Of a DNA stretch of 64,000 bases, positions 27,052-36,133 are shown one piece after another. The DNA comes from Halorhabdus utahensis DSM 12940. GTDB lineage: Archaea; Halobacteriota; Halobacteria; Halobacteriales; Haloarculaceae. Under the pieces are notes generated by a model. It did not search any database, was not told the DNA's origin, and worked only from the letters and a program-made list of their open reading frames with translations. The stretch lies in assembly GCF_000023945.1 (NCBI RefSeq), contig NC_013158.1:2108001-2172000 (forward strand), given 5' to 3'. A program made the position numbers and the translations under genes. The first letter of the stretch is position 1; the number at the start of each line of letters is the position of its first letter.

Positions 27052-27612
27052 ATGGCAACGCTAGAACGCGTCAAACAGTCAGTGCGGTCGGCGGGGTCCG
27101 ACGCCGGGGCTGATTCCGGCGTCATTCCGGCCGACGCCGGGGTCGAGGACGTCTGTGACGACGAGATCGAGACGGTCCGGGAAGTTCTCGTCGACGTCCC
27201 GACTGCCAAGGAGGGGGTCATTCCGGCGTTGCAGGACGTCCAGGAGGAGTATGGCTATCTGCCGAAGTTCACGATGGAGCTCATCGCCGAGCACACCGGG
27301 ACGTCGATCGCACACGTCTACGGGACGGCGTCGTTTTACTCGCAGTTTCATATGGAGCCCCGTGGCGATCACACGATCAAGGTCTGTACGGGCACGGCCT
27401 GTCACGTGAAAGGTGCCGACGAAGTCTCGGAGGCCTTCTGTGACGAACTCGACGTCGACCTCCAGGACGTAACCGACGACGGGAAATTCACCGTCGATCA
27501 CGTCCGGTGTATCGGCGCGTGTAGTCTCGCCGTCGCCGTCATGGTCGGTGACGAGGTCTACGGCGATGTCCAGCCAGACGAAGTCGATCAGGTCATCGAG
27601 GAATACCGCTAG
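27052..27612 (+). CDS. hoxE: HoxE/NuoE-like [2Fe-2S] subunit of NAD-linked hydrogenase
   Basis: A 186-residue thioredoxin-like ferredoxin. Cluster ligands are Cys112, Cys117, Cys153 and Cys157 (VCTGTACH and RCIGACSLA), the classic C-x4-C...C-x3-C pattern of NuoE/HoxE. It passes electrons between the HoxF flavin site and the hydrogenase. ATG 27052 is chosen over a longer AT-rich frame beginning 26890, because the extension is hydrophobic, unlike the family, and precedes the promoter. First gene of hoxE-F-U-Y-H. Confidence 0.9.
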   Translation: MATLERVKQSVRSAGSDAGADSGVIPADAGVEDVCDDEIETVREVLVDVPTAKEGVIPALQDVQEEYGYLPKFTMELIAEHTGTSIAHVYGTASFYSQFHMEPRGDHTIKVCTGTACHVKGADEVSEAFCDELDVDLQDVTDDGKFTVDHVRCIGACSLAVAVMVGDEVYGDVQPDEVDQVIEEYR

Positions 27613-27624
27613 GGGAGATCATCT

Positions 27625-29529
27625 ATGTCAACTGTACTCACCGAACCGCGAAGGGTTCGCACGGAAGACGATCTGGCCGACCTGCAAGCCGAAGGGAAAC
27701 AGTCCCTCTACCCCGACGAGACGAAAGTCCTTGTCGGGATGTCCTCCTGTGGGAAAGCCGCCGGGGCGGACGATGTCTACGGGCTGCTATCCGCTGAACT
27801 CGGGCCCAACGACGACGCCACGGTCGAGAAGACCGGCTGTATGGGCTTCTGTGATCGGGAACCGCTTGTCGAGGTCATCCGCCCCGACGGGGTCTCGATC
27901 ATCTACGAGAACGTCACGCAGGAAGACGCCAGCCAACTCGCCGGGGCCGTCGAAGACGGCGAGTTGCCCGCTGAAGGGGCTCTCGCCGCCCGGAGCCACG
28001 CCGAGGACTGCAACCACGATCACGGTGTCCCGCAAATCGACGAGGTTCCGTTCTACGAGTCCCAGCAGCGCGTCGTGCTGGGCAACAGCGGCCTCGTCGA
28101 TCCCGAGAGTCTCGAAGAATACGTCGCCCGTGACGGCTACTTCGCGCTCTGGGAGTCCCTTTCGGCGGGCTCGCCCGAGGAGGTCATCGAGGAAGTCAAG
28201 GAATCGAACCTTCGGGGTCGCGGTGGCGGTGGCTTCCCGACGGGGATGAAGTGGGAGTTCCTCGCCGGCAACGACGCCGATCTGAAGTACCTCATCTGTA
28301 ATGCCGACGAGGGCGACCCCGGTGCGTACATGGACCGGACGCTCTTAGAGAGCGATCCCTACGCCGTTCTGGAGGGCATGACCATCGCCGGGTACGCCCT
28401 GGGTGCCGAGAAGGGGTACATCTACGTCCGCGCCGAGTACCCCCTGGCGATCGAGCGCCTCCAGCACGCCATCGAGCAGGCTCGCGAGGCCGGACTGCTG
28501 GGCCAGGATATCTTCGGCGAAGGATTCGATTTCGATCTGGAGATCAAGAAGGGCGCGGGGGCGTTCGTCTGCGGTGAGGAGACCGCGATGATCAACTCCC
28601 TGGAAGGCGGCCGCGGGATGCCCAAACCCCGTCCGCCGTACCCCGCCGACGAGGGGCTGTGGGCCGAGCCGACCAACGTCAACAACGTCGAGACGTGGGC
28701 GAACGTGCCGGCGATCCTCCGGAACGGCGCGGAGTGGTTCGCCGACATCGGGACCGAGGAGTCCGGCGGGACGAAGGTGTTCTCGGTCACGGGCGACGTC
28801 GAGAACACCGGTCTCGTCGAGGTCCCGCTTGGCACCCGACTCGAGGAAGTCGTCTTCGAGATCGGCGGCGGGACCACCGGCGGCGAGTTCAAGGCCGTCC
28901 AGACCGGCGGTCCCTCCGGCGGTGTCATTCCCCGGGAGCACGCCGAGACGCCAATCGACTACGAGACGCTGATGGAACTCGGCTCGATGATGGGCTCCGG
29001 TGGGATGATCGTCATGGACGAGTCGACCTGTATGGTCGATCAGTCCCGGTTCTTCCTCGAGTTCAGCGTCGACGAGTCCTGCGGGAAGTGCCCACCCTGC
29101 CGGTACGGGACCAAGCAGATGCTCGAAATGTTGGAGGGAATTACCAACGGGGCGGCTGATCCCGACGTCATCTCCGAGCTCCGGTCGCTGGGCGATTCCA
29201 TGGAGGAGATGTCGCTGTGTGGTCTGGGCCAGACGGCGGCCAACCCGGTGATGAGCACGCTGGATTACTTCGAGGACGAGTACCGCAACCACGTCGAAGA
29301 CGAGGAGTGTCCCGCCGGGGACTGCGAACTCGGCAGTGGCGAACACGCGGGGACGTACAAGATCATCGCCGAGGATTGTATCGGCTGTCAACAGTGTGTC
29401 GACGCCTGTCCGATCGACGCGATCTCGGGCGAACCCGGCGAGGTTCACGAGATCGATCCGGCGGCCTGTGTCGGCTGTGGACAGTGTGTCGACCCATGTC
29501 CGGTCGACACTATCGAGTTGAGGGGTTGA
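27625..29529 (+). CDS. hoxF: HoxF/NuoF-like diaphorase subunit with ferredoxin tail
   Basis: A 634-residue cytoplasmic NAD(P)H-binding flavoprotein. An N-terminal thioredoxin-like domain shows Cys42, Cys72 and Cys76. The NADH motif GRGGGGFPTG is at 198-207, the FMN region GAGAFVCGEETAM at 310-322, and the NuoF [4Fe-4S] ligands are Cys486, 489, 492 and 532. The C-terminus adds two [4Fe-4S] clusters (Cys585/588/591/595 and Cys615/618/621/625). That tail is normal in HydB/HndC-type electron-bifurcating hydrogenase subunits but not in standard group 3d HoxF. It oxidises or reduces NAD(P)(H) and may exchange electrons with ferredoxin. GGGAG precedes the ATG. Confidence 0.92.
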   Translation: MSTVLTEPRRVRTEDDLADLQAEGKQSLYPDETKVLVGMSSCGKAAGADDVYGLLSAELGPNDDATVEKTGCMGFCDREPLVEVIRPDGVSIIYENVTQEDASQLAGAVEDGELPAEGALAARSHAEDCNHDHGVPQIDEVPFYESQQRVVLGNSGLVDPESLEEYVARDGYFALWESLSAGSPEEVIEEVKESNLRGRGGGGFPTGMKWEFLAGNDADLKYLICNADEGDPGAYMDRTLLESDPYAVLEGMTIAGYALGAEKGYIYVRAEYPLAIERLQHAIEQAREAGLLGQDIFGEGFDFDLEIKKGAGAFVCGEETAMINSLEGGRGMPKPRPPYPADEGLWAEPTNVNNVETWANVPAILRNGAEWFADIGTEESGGTKVFSVTGDVENTGLVEVPLGTRLEEVVFEIGGGTTGGEFKAVQTGGPSGGVIPREHAETPIDYETLMELGSMMGSGGMIVMDESTCMVDQSRFFLEFSVDESCGKCPPCRYGTKQMLEMLEGITNGAADPDVISELRSLGDSMEEMSLCGLGQTAANPVMSTLDYFEDEYRNHVEDEECPAGDCELGSGEHAGTYKIIAEDCIGCQQCVDACPIDAISGEPGEVHEIDPAACVGCGQCVDPCPVDTIELRG

Positions 29530-29533
29530 TAGT

Positions 29534-31363
29534 ATGAGCAATGCAACCAACGCGGACGTTGACAGCGTCACGCTGACGATCGACGGTCAGGAGGTACAGG
29601 CAGCGGCGGGCGAGACGATCTTAGAGGCAGCCGACCGGGCCGGCATCGACATTCCGACGTTGTGTGCCCACGCCGACCTCGCGAACGTCGGTGCGTGCCG
29701 GATGTGTCTGGTCGACATCGACGGCGAACGACGTGAGACGGCCTGTACGACCGCCGTCGACGAGGGGATGGCGGTCGACTTCGACAGCGAGGAACTCTGG
29801 GAGAAACGACGGTCCATCCTCGAGTTGCAGTTCACCGAGGAGAACCACTACTGCATGTACTGCGAGATGGAGGGCGACTGCGAACTCGAGGACATGTTCA
29901 ACCGCGCGGGCCTGGACAAGGACCGCTTCCCACTGGAGTACAAGGACATCGAGCCGGACACCTCAAACGAGTACATCACGATGGATCTCGACCGCTGTAT
30001 CAGCTGCGGTCGGTGTGTCCGGACCTGCGAGGAAGTCGTCGGCAACGACACGCTGAACTTCGGCAACCGCGGGAAGGACACGACGATCATCGCCGACTCC
30101 GGCGTCCCGCTGGGTGAGTCCTCGTGTACGTCCTGTGGTGGGTGTGTGCAGGCCTGTCCGACGGGGTCGCTGTACAGCCCGCTCAGCGCCTACAAGGGCC
30201 GCGAACGGGACTGCGAGGTCGAGACGACGACCTGCAGCGAGTGTTCGGTCGGCTGTGAGATGGAGGTCTACACCAACTCCGGGCGGATCGTCAAGATCGA
30301 GGGCGTCAAAGGCGGCGCGGACGGCAGCCAGCTGTGTGAGATGGGTCGCTTCGAACTGCTCGATGACCGCCGTGATCGGATCACCGAGCCTGAGATCGAC
30401 GGCGAGACGGTCGATCTCGACACGGCTATCGAGACGGCCAGTGCGGAACTGGCCGACGCCAACTCCATCAACGCGGTCGCGTCGGATCGGCTTCCCACGG
30501 AGACCCTGGACGCGTTCGCCGACGCGATGGACGATCTCGACGCCGACCTGGAGATTCCCGGGGCAGCGCGACGGGCCACGGAGGCGACGATCCGCGAGGA
30601 ACTGGCCGCCGACGGCCACGAGGATCTGCCGGCCGACTCGGTCGAGGATATCCTCGAGGCCGAGGGGATCGTCGTCTACGACACTTCGATCGTCGACACC
30701 CATCCCGTCGCCGCGTCGTACGTCCGCCGCGCGGCCACGGATGGCGCGGAACTCGTCACCGTCGACGGCGACGAAGATCGCCTGAAGCGGTTCAGCGACG
30801 AGAGCCTGACGGTCGGCTCGCCGCTCGCCCAGGCCACCGCGGAGGCCGCCGGTGCGGTCGCCGACGGCGGGAGCGCCTCGCCGGTCGCGGGCGTTGCCGA
30901 GGCCGCGACCCGCACGCTCGACGCCGAGGACAGCGTCGTCGTGCTCGGCCCCGAGATCGAGGACACCGAGGCACTGGTCGACGCCTACGGGCTTGCGGCG
31001 ATGACCGAGAGTGAGGTCGTGAGCCTGGATCGGGGTGCCAACCGTGCCGACTTCACGGCCGACGGCATCGACGAAGCGAGCGAGGTCGCGTACCTGCTTG
31101 CCGCCGCCGACCGAGGCGAGGATCTCGACCGGGCGATCGAGGTCGCCCGCGGGGCCGACACCGTGATCGTCCAGGCGACCCGTGAGTCCGCCCTGACGCA
31201 GATCGCCGACGTCGTGCTCCCGGCCGTCGACTGGTTCGAGCGCGAGGGGACGATCGTCGACGCCGACAACGAGGAGCGAGCGGTCGAGCAGGTGCTCGAT
31301 CCACGCGGTGAGATCGACGACGACCGTGAAATCATCGCGGAACTCCAGGAGGTGGCAGCATGA
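29534..31363 (+). CDS. hoxU: HoxU/NuoG-like multi-cluster subunit
   Basis: A 609-residue iron-sulfur protein. Ligands: [2Fe-2S] Cys44/55/58/71; a His-Cys cluster His105/Cys107/110/116; two [4Fe-4S] clusters Cys155/158/161/165 and Cys198/201/204/208; and a fourth NuoG-type cluster Cys234/237/241/268. The remaining 330 residues resemble a reduced, molybdopterin-oxidoreductase-like domain as in NuoG. Usual HoxU has about 240 residues and ends after the ferredoxin clusters, so this one is closer to NuoG or HydA-type diaphorase subunits without an H-cluster. It wires HoxF to HoxY. The stop overlaps the next ATG. Confidence 0.88.
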   Translation: MSNATNADVDSVTLTIDGQEVQAAAGETILEAADRAGIDIPTLCAHADLANVGACRMCLVDIDGERRETACTTAVDEGMAVDFDSEELWEKRRSILELQFTEENHYCMYCEMEGDCELEDMFNRAGLDKDRFPLEYKDIEPDTSNEYITMDLDRCISCGRCVRTCEEVVGNDTLNFGNRGKDTTIIADSGVPLGESSCTSCGGCVQACPTGSLYSPLSAYKGRERDCEVETTTCSECSVGCEMEVYTNSGRIVKIEGVKGGADGSQLCEMGRFELLDDRRDRITEPEIDGETVDLDTAIETASAELADANSINAVASDRLPTETLDAFADAMDDLDADLEIPGAARRATEATIREELAADGHEDLPADSVEDILEAEGIVVYDTSIVDTHPVAASYVRRAATDGAELVTVDGDEDRLKRFSDESLTVGSPLAQATAEAAGAVADGGSASPVAGVAEAATRTLDAEDSVVVLGPEIEDTEALVDAYGLAAMTESEVVSLDRGANRADFTADGIDEASEVAYLLAAADRGEDLDRAIEVARGADTVIVQATRESALTQIADVVLPAVDWFEREGTIVDADNEERAVEQVLDPRGEIDDDREIIAELQEVAA

Positions 31364-31935
31364 GCGCACAGACTGAAGCGGAGGCACAGGATGACGACCG
31401 GACGACCGTCGCGACGGTGTGTCTGGGCGGCTGTTCGGGCTGTCACATGGAGTTTCTGAACGTCGATCACGGCCTCGTGGATCTGGTCGAGGAGGTCGAC
31501 ATCGTCGCCAGCCACATGATCGTCGACGAGAAGGGCGTCCCGGAGGCCGACGTCGGCATCGCCGAGGGCGTCGTCACCAACGAGGAGAACGTCGAGGTCG
31601 CCGAGGAACTTCGGGAGAACTGTGACACTGTCGTCGCTTGGGGCGACTGTGCCGCACTGCGCGGGATCATGTCCCTGCGCAACTACCAGGATCGCGACGA
31701 GATGTTAGAAGAGACGTTCATGGGCGAGGCCGACGACGAGAGCGAGGTACCCTTCGGCGACGACGAGGGCGTCCCGAAACTGCTCGAGGACGCCCGACCG
31801 CTCGATGAGTACATCGACGTCGACGTCTACGTGCCTGGGTGCCCACCCGACGCCGAGGTCATGAAGGAGAGCCTCGAAGCGCTGGCTCGCGGGGAGACCC
31901 CCGAGATCGAAGGCGACAAACTACAGTACGACTAA
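31360..31935 (+). CDS. hoxY: HoxY, [NiFe] hydrogenase small subunit
   Basis: A 191-residue small subunit carrying the proximal [4Fe-4S] cluster: Cys25 and Cys28 in CLGGCSGCHMEF, Cys97 in WGDCAAL and Cys161 in PGCPPD. The short length and single-cluster pattern fit cytoplasmic group 3 HoxY/NQO6-like subunits, with no Tat signal. ATG 31360 overlaps the hoxU stop (ATGA), indicating coupled translation. The acidic insertion around residues 115-150 is typical haloarchaeal adaptation. Confidence 0.92.
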   Translation: MSAQTEAEAQDDDRTTVATVCLGGCSGCHMEFLNVDHGLVDLVEEVDIVASHMIVDEKGVPEADVGIAEGVVTNEENVEVAEELRENCDTVVAWGDCAALRGIMSLRNYQDRDEMLEETFMGEADDESEVPFGDDEGVPKLLEDARPLDEYIDVDVYVPGCPPDAEVMKESLEALARGETPEIEGDKLQYD

Positions 31936-31945
31936 AGAGACAACA

Positions 31946-33364
31946 ATGAGCAAGAAGGAAGTCATCGATCCGGTCACGCGCGTCGAGGGGCACGGCAAGA
32001 TCACGATCCACCTCGACGACGAGGGGAGTGTCGAGGACGCACAGTTTCACGTCACGGAGTTCCGTGGCTTCGAGGAGTTCGTCGAGGGCCGCCCCATCTG
32101 GGAGATGCCCGAGATCACGGCCCGCATCTGTGGGATCTGCCCGGTCAGCCACCAGCTGGCCGCGGCGAAGGCCGCCGACGACGTCATGGACGCCGACGTG
32201 CCCGAGAGCGCCCACAAGCTCCGGGAACTCATGCACATGGGCCAGGTGCTCCAGAGTCACGCACTGAGTTTCTTCTATCTCTCCAGCCCCGATCTGGTGC
32301 TCGGCTACGACGCCGATCCCGCCGATCGGAACATCGAGGGCGTCTTAGCGGAGAACCCACAGCTGGCCGAACGCGGGATCGACCTGCGCAGCTTCGGCCA
32401 GAACGTCATCGCCGCGCTGGGCGAGAAGAAGGTCCACCCCGACTTCGCGGTGGCCGGCGGCGTCTCGAACACGCTCGACCGGGAAGACGGCGAGGACCTG
32501 CTCGAAGAGAGTCAGCCACTCGCCGGATACGTCCGGGAGACGATCGACCTCCTCAAGGACATCTTCGAGGAGATGGACGACGACACCCTGGACTACGCCA
32601 CCTACCCGACGGGCTATATGGGCCTCGTGACTGAGGAGGGTGGCCTCGAACACTACGACGGGGACATCCGGCTGGTCGACGAGAGTGGTGACCAACTCGA
32701 AGAGATCGACGACGGCGCGTATCGGGATATCATCGCCGAGCGCTCCAAGGAGTGGAGCTATCTCAAGTTCCCCTACTACAAGGACCGCGGCTTCGAGGAC
32801 GGCCAGTACCGCGTCGGCCCGCTCGCACGCCTGAACGCCGTCGACGACGTGCGGACCCCACAGGCCCACGAGGAGTGGGTCGAGTTCATGGATGCGGCCG
32901 AGGGGGCAGTCCACGAACGCTCGACGTACTACCACTGGGCGCGGCTCATCGAGATGCTGTACTGCGTCGAGCGCATCCAGGAGTTGCTCGAAGACGACGA
33001 TGTCTACGACGGGATCACGAACATTCCGACCAAGCCGAAGGCGGGCACGGGCGTCGGCGTCATCGAGGCCCCGCGCGGGACGCTCATCCACGAGTACACC
33101 ATCGACGACGGCGGCAAAGTCGAGAACGCCAACTTCATCGTCGCCACGACGCACAACAACGGCGCGATGAACAAGGGCGTCACCTCCGCCGCCGAGACGT
33201 TCATCGACGGCCCCGAGATCCCGGAGGGCATCCTCAACAAGATGGAGAGCGTCATCCGGTGTTATGACCCCTGCCTGTCGTGTTCGACCCACGCCATCGG
33301 CGAGATGCCCCTGGAACTCGAACTCGAACAGGACGGCGAGACGGTCGCCTCGATGAGTCGCTGA
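31946..33364 (+). CDS. hoxH: HoxH, [NiFe] hydrogenase catalytic subunit
   Basis: A 472-residue catalytic subunit. The L1 motif [10 protein letters not shown] gives Cys62 and Cys65; the L2 motif DPCLSCSTH gives Cys443 and Cys446, the four NiFe ligands. A 23-residue tail follows the L2 His449 and should be cut off by the maturation protease encoded just downstream. L1 and L2 context ([22 protein letters not shown]) matches bidirectional NAD-reducing group 3d enzymes. Reaction: H2 to 2H+ plus NAD(P)H and the reverse, cytoplasmic. No Hyp maturation genes (HypA-F) are in the window. Confidence 0.93.
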   Translation: MSKKEVIDPVTRVEGHGKITIHLDDEGSVEDAQFHVTEFRGFEEFVEGRPIWEMPEITARICGICPVSHQLAAAKAADDVMDADVPESAHKLRELMHMGQVLQSHALSFFYLSSPDLVLGYDADPADRNIEGVLAENPQLAERGIDLRSFGQNVIAALGEKKVHPDFAVAGGVSNTLDREDGEDLLEESQPLAGYVRETIDLLKDIFEEMDDDTLDYATYPTGYMGLVTEEGGLEHYDGDIRLVDESGDQLEEIDDGAYRDIIAERSKEWSYLKFPYYKDRGFEDGQYRVGPLARLNAVDDVRTPQAHEEWVEFMDAAEGAVHERSTYYHWARLIEMLYCVERIQELLEDDDVYDGITNIPTKPKAGTGVGVIEAPRGTLIHEYTIDDGGKVENANFIVATTHNNGAMNKGVTSAAETFIDGPEIPEGILNKMESVIRCYDPCLSCSTHAIGEMPLELELEQDGETVASMSR

Positions 33365-33433
33365 GAACGGCGGACACCACGACACGACACCGCACCACGG
33401 CACGACACCTACACATCACACCGCATCCCCATC

Positions 33434-33913
33434 ATGAACGCACTCTTACTCGGCCTGGGCAACGACATCAAGCGCGACGACGTGGTCGGTCTGGACGTCA
33501 CGGAAGCGCTCGGCGAGCGCTTTGGCGACCGGCTGGATGTCGAGACCTACACCTCCGGTCGACTCATGCTCATCCAGGAACTCAGCGGGTACGACCACGT
33601 CTTCCTCGTCGACGCGATCAAGACCGACGGCGGGACGCCCGGCGATTACTACGAGTTCTCCCCGAGCGAGGTCGAGCCGGGCGATGACTCGGGCGGACTG
33701 GCGACCCACAACGTCGGGCTGGGGACACTCCAGACGTTGGGCGAGGCGATGGGCCAGTCGATGCCCGAGATCACCATCTTCGCCATCGAGGTCGAGAACC
33801 CCTTCGAGTACGGCGAGGGGATGACCGACGCCGTCGAGGCGGCCGTGCCGGACCTCATCGAGGAAATCGGTGACGACATCGAGACGGCACTCGCGGCAAC
33901 CGCGGCGGCGTAA
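33434..33913 (+). CDS. [NiFe] hydrogenase maturation endopeptidase
   Basis: A 159-residue protein of the HyaD/HybD/HoxW family (starts MNALLLGLGNDIKRDD). Probable nickel-sensing ligands are Asp16, Asp60 (FLVDAIKTD) and His92 (ATHNVGL), matching Glu16/Asp62/His93 of HybD. It cleaves the C-terminal tail of HoxH once nickel is inserted. It follows hoxH after 69 bases of CACGACAC-like low-complexity spacer with no obvious ribosome site. Confidence 0.9.
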   Translation: MNALLLGLGNDIKRDDVVGLDVTEALGERFGDRLDVETYTSGRLMLIQELSGYDHVFLVDAIKTDGGTPGDYYEFSPSEVEPGDDSGGLATHNVGLGTLQTLGEAMGQSMPEITIFAIEVENPFEYGEGMTDAVEAAVPDLIEEIGDDIETALAATAAA

Positions 33914-34193
33914 TTCGTTCGGGGGTTCCTCTTTCTGGTCCTGCTGTGCCTGTCGCCGTGTGCGTTTGTCACGACACTCGTCAGTGGGGCGTCACCCCGC
34001 GTAGCGAGGGTGTCTCTCCGCCGGTTCCGAGTTCGCCCCCCGATAGTGACGTTCTCACCGGACACGGCAAATCTAATTAGATGTAATTAGATATTTGGGG
34101 GTGGCGTCCGCAGGCCCACCTACGAATGCAACACTCGTTGCCCCGCCGCCCGGATACTGGTCCCCGGACCGGCAGACGGATCGGAGGTGAGGG
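33914..34193. other. Intergenic region with an AT-rich palindrome
   Basis: 280 bases between the hydrogenase protease and the DUF2061 gene. The only notable structure is the TAATTAGAT repeat at 34071-34092; a CCTCTTTCT run after the protease stop is at most a weak terminator. Confidence 0.5.
34071..34092. promoter_or_regulatory. Palindrome and direct repeat, putative operator
   Basis: ATCTAATTAGAT (34071-34082) is a perfect palindrome. TAATTAGAT occurs at 34074-34082 and again at 34084-34092, ten bases apart, one helical turn. The AT-rich element stands out from GC-rich surroundings about 100 bases before DUF2061. Regulator unknown. Confidence 0.45.
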
Positions 34194-34400
34194 ATGGACA
34201 AACATCGTCGTTCGATCGTAAAGGCGGCGTCCTACCGGGTGTTCGCCACGTCACTGGTGTTTCTCGTTGCCTTCGTCTACACCGGCCAGCTCGGCTCCTC
34301 GGCGAAGATCGGACTCACGGCCGCGGTCGGGAAGACCGTCCTCTATTACGTCTGGGAGCGCCTCTGGGCGAACATTCAGTGGGGCGTCACCGAGGGCTGA
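34194..34400 (+). CDS. DUF2061 family membrane protein
   Basis: A 68-residue protein with the DUF2061 signature: RSIVKAASYRVFATSLVF, then GLTAAVGKTVLYYVWERLW. Two membrane helices are expected. In bacteria this domain is sometimes fused to adenylylsulfate-kinase-type proteins, but its role is unknown. GGAGG (34183-34187) precedes the ATG at a suitable distance. Confidence 0.85.
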   Translation: MDKHRRSIVKAASYRVFATSLVFLVAFVYTGQLGSSAKIGLTAAVGKTVLYYVWERLWANIQWGVTEG

Positions 34401-34493
34401 GAATCGCGTCTCGCCGGGTAGCTTCGGTGAGTACATCTGATCCGATGCTGGTGGCGCGTCATCGACAGCTCATGGATGACAATCGCCGTCGAA

Positions 34494-35030
34494 TCACAGG
34501 GCTTCGTCGACGAAGGGCGCTTCCATCTTGCCGATCTCGAGGATGACTTCGTCGCCGGTGCCGAGGATCTCGAGTACCTCGCCGACCACGACGAGGTCGA
34601 ACTCCGGCGTCGGGCCGACGGCGAGGGCGTCGCCGATGTCGATGCCGTCGAGGATGTCCTGGAAGTGGACCCGGGCACGACAATCGGTTGGGTGGTGGAC
34701 GTTCGTGAGCGTGACCTCGTCGACAGTCACGTCGACGCGCTCGAAGTTCTGGGCGACGACGACCTTTTCGCCGTCGGCGTCCTGATCGCGTTCCAGCGCC
34801 TGGAAGGCCTTCTCCGTCGGTTGATAGCCGCCACGTGGCCCCGGAACGCTGTCGACCAGCCCGAGCGCTGACAGCTTTCGCATCTGGTTTTTGACCGACC
34901 CTTCCGTTCGGTTTACCTGCTCGGCGATCCGGGCGCTTTTGACCGGCGAGTCGGACTCGGCGTACTCGTTGACCAGCGTCGTCAGTGCGCTCTGGTGTGG
35001 AGGAGAGAGATCCAGCGTGTTCGAATCCAT
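34494..35030 (-). CDS. Winged-helix transcriptional regulator with C-terminal beta domain
   Basis: A 178-residue protein. Residues about 10-75 form a winged helix (ALTTLVNEYAESDSPVKSARIAE, split here as two helices, and RTEGSVKNQMRKLSALGLV). A GPRGGYQPT turn follows, as in Rrf2-like haloarchaeal regulators, then a beta-rich C-terminal domain (about 90-178) that may bind a ligand. It lacks the cysteine triad of [Fe-S] Rrf2/IscR proteins. Located between the hydrogenase operon and redox genes, it could regulate either; this is positional inference. A TATA box 27-36 bases upstream gives a near-leaderless start. Confidence 0.75.
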   Translation of the reverse strand: MDSNTLDLSPPHQSALTTLVNEYAESDSPVKSARIAEQVNRTEGSVKNQMRKLSALGLVDSVPGPRGGYQPTEKAFQALERDQDADGEKVVVAQNFERVDVTVDEVTLTNVHHPTDCRARVHFQDILDGIDIGDALAVGPTPEFDLVVVGEVLEILGTGDEVILEIGKMEAPFVDEAL

Positions 35031-35056
35031 CAGTGATGAGTAATAATGACAGACAG

Positions 35057-35066
35057 CTATTTATAG
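35057..35066 (-). promoter_or_regulatory. TATA box of the winged-helix regulator
   Basis: Minus strand CTATAAATAG is a consensus archaeal TATA box and itself nearly palindromic. Confidence 0.7.
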
Positions 35067-35122
35067 GGTTCGACACGCCATATTCGTCGCTTCTCTCACA
35101 GGAAACCGCCGCCCGACGGGTT

Positions 35123-36133
35123 TCACTCGAAGTCGGCGACGAAGTCGTCGGTCGACTCCCGCCAGGCGGCGACGAGGTCGTCCTCGAAGGCGTCACCCTC
35201 GCCGACCTCGATCCCGTCGTGTTCGTCCAGCCATGCGACGGTCCGTTCGACGCCGTCCTCGAAGGAAACCGTGTACTCGAAGTCCAGATCGCGTTTGGCC
35301 TTGCTGTTGTCGAAGACGGTGCTGTACTGGAAGTGATCCCGGAGCATCTCCGTGCGCTCCGGTGCGACGTCCCGGAGCTCGTCGGTCGGGATGTGGACGA
35401 GGTCGGGTTCCGGTGCGTCGAGTGCGGCCGCGACCCGGCGGTGGTACTGGTTCCAGGTGATGACCTCCTCGCTGGTGACGTGATAGGTCTCGCCGTAGGC
35501 CGTCTCGTTGCCGACGGCGTTGACGTACGCGGCGGCGACGTCGTCACGGTGACACGAGCCCCACAGCGAGGTCCCGTCACCGTGGACGACGATGGGTTTG
35601 CCCTGCCGGATTCGTTCGATGTAGTAGGTGTCGCCGCCGAAGGTGTGGAAAATACTCCCGCCCTCGCCGTAGGTGCTCCACGGGCGGATGATCGTCACGT
35701 CGAAGGCACCCTCGGCCTCTGCCTCACGGAAGCGATCTTCGGCGGCGGCCTTGCCCTCGGCGTAGTCGCTGACCGGCGGCTCGCGGGCGGCGTCCTCAGT
35801 GACCGGATTACGCTCGGGCGGCCGGTGATAGACGTCGACCGTACTGGTGAAGATGCACTGCTCGATCTCCCCGGCGAAGGCCCGGATGTCGCTTTTGGCG
35901 TCCTCCACGCTGAAACACATCATGTCGATCACGACGTCCACGTCGACGTCCGCGACTGTGGATTCGAACGCATCGTGATCGAAGCGATCTCCGTGGATCT
36001 CTGCGACTGCCTCGGGGATGTCGATGTCAGTCTCCCCGCGGTTGAAGATGGTCACGTCGTGGCCCGCCTCGACGAGTTGTCGCGTGATGCCGGTCGAGAT
36101 GACGCCAGTACCGCCGATAATCAGTACGTCCAT
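35123..36133 (-). CDS. NAD-dependent epimerase/dehydratase (extended SDR)
   Basis: A 336-residue extended short-chain dehydrogenase. The nucleotide-binding motif is LIIGGTGVISTG near the N-terminus, the catalytic YxxxK is seen in DYAEGKAAAE, and TIIRPWSTYG matches the conserved RP strand. These enzymes modify nucleotide sugars; the exact substrate is not determined. ATG 36133 (MDVLIIGG) is chosen since the glycine motif must lie at the very N-terminus. Divergent from the glutaredoxin gene. Confidence 0.85.
   Translation of the reverse strand: MDVLIIGGTGVISTGITRQLVEAGHDVTIFNRGETDIDIPEAVAEIHGDRFDHDAFESTVADVDVDVVIDMMCFSVEDAKSDIRAFAGEIEQCIFTSTVDVYHRPPERNPVTEDAAREPPVSDYAEGKAAAEDRFREAEAEGAFDVTIIRPWSTYGEGGSIFHTFGGDTYYIERIRQGKPIVVHGDGTSLWGSCHRDDVAAAYVNAVGNETAYGETYHVTSEEVITWNQYHRRVAAALDAPEPDLVHIPTDELRDVAPERTEMLRDHFQYSTVFDNSKAKRDLDFEYTVSFEDGVERTVAWLDEHDGIEVGEGDAFEDDLVAAWRESTDDFVADFE

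Noticed and set aside
27052-31363. Part of respiratory complex I (nuoEFG)
   Set aside because: The next genes are a [NiFe] small and catalytic subunit with L1/L2 motifs and a maturation protease, so the set is a soluble hydrogenase.
29963-31387. Long antisense frame of 474 codons opposite hoxU
   Set aside because: Typical GC-rich shadow; the sense strand carries 20 conserved cluster ligands.
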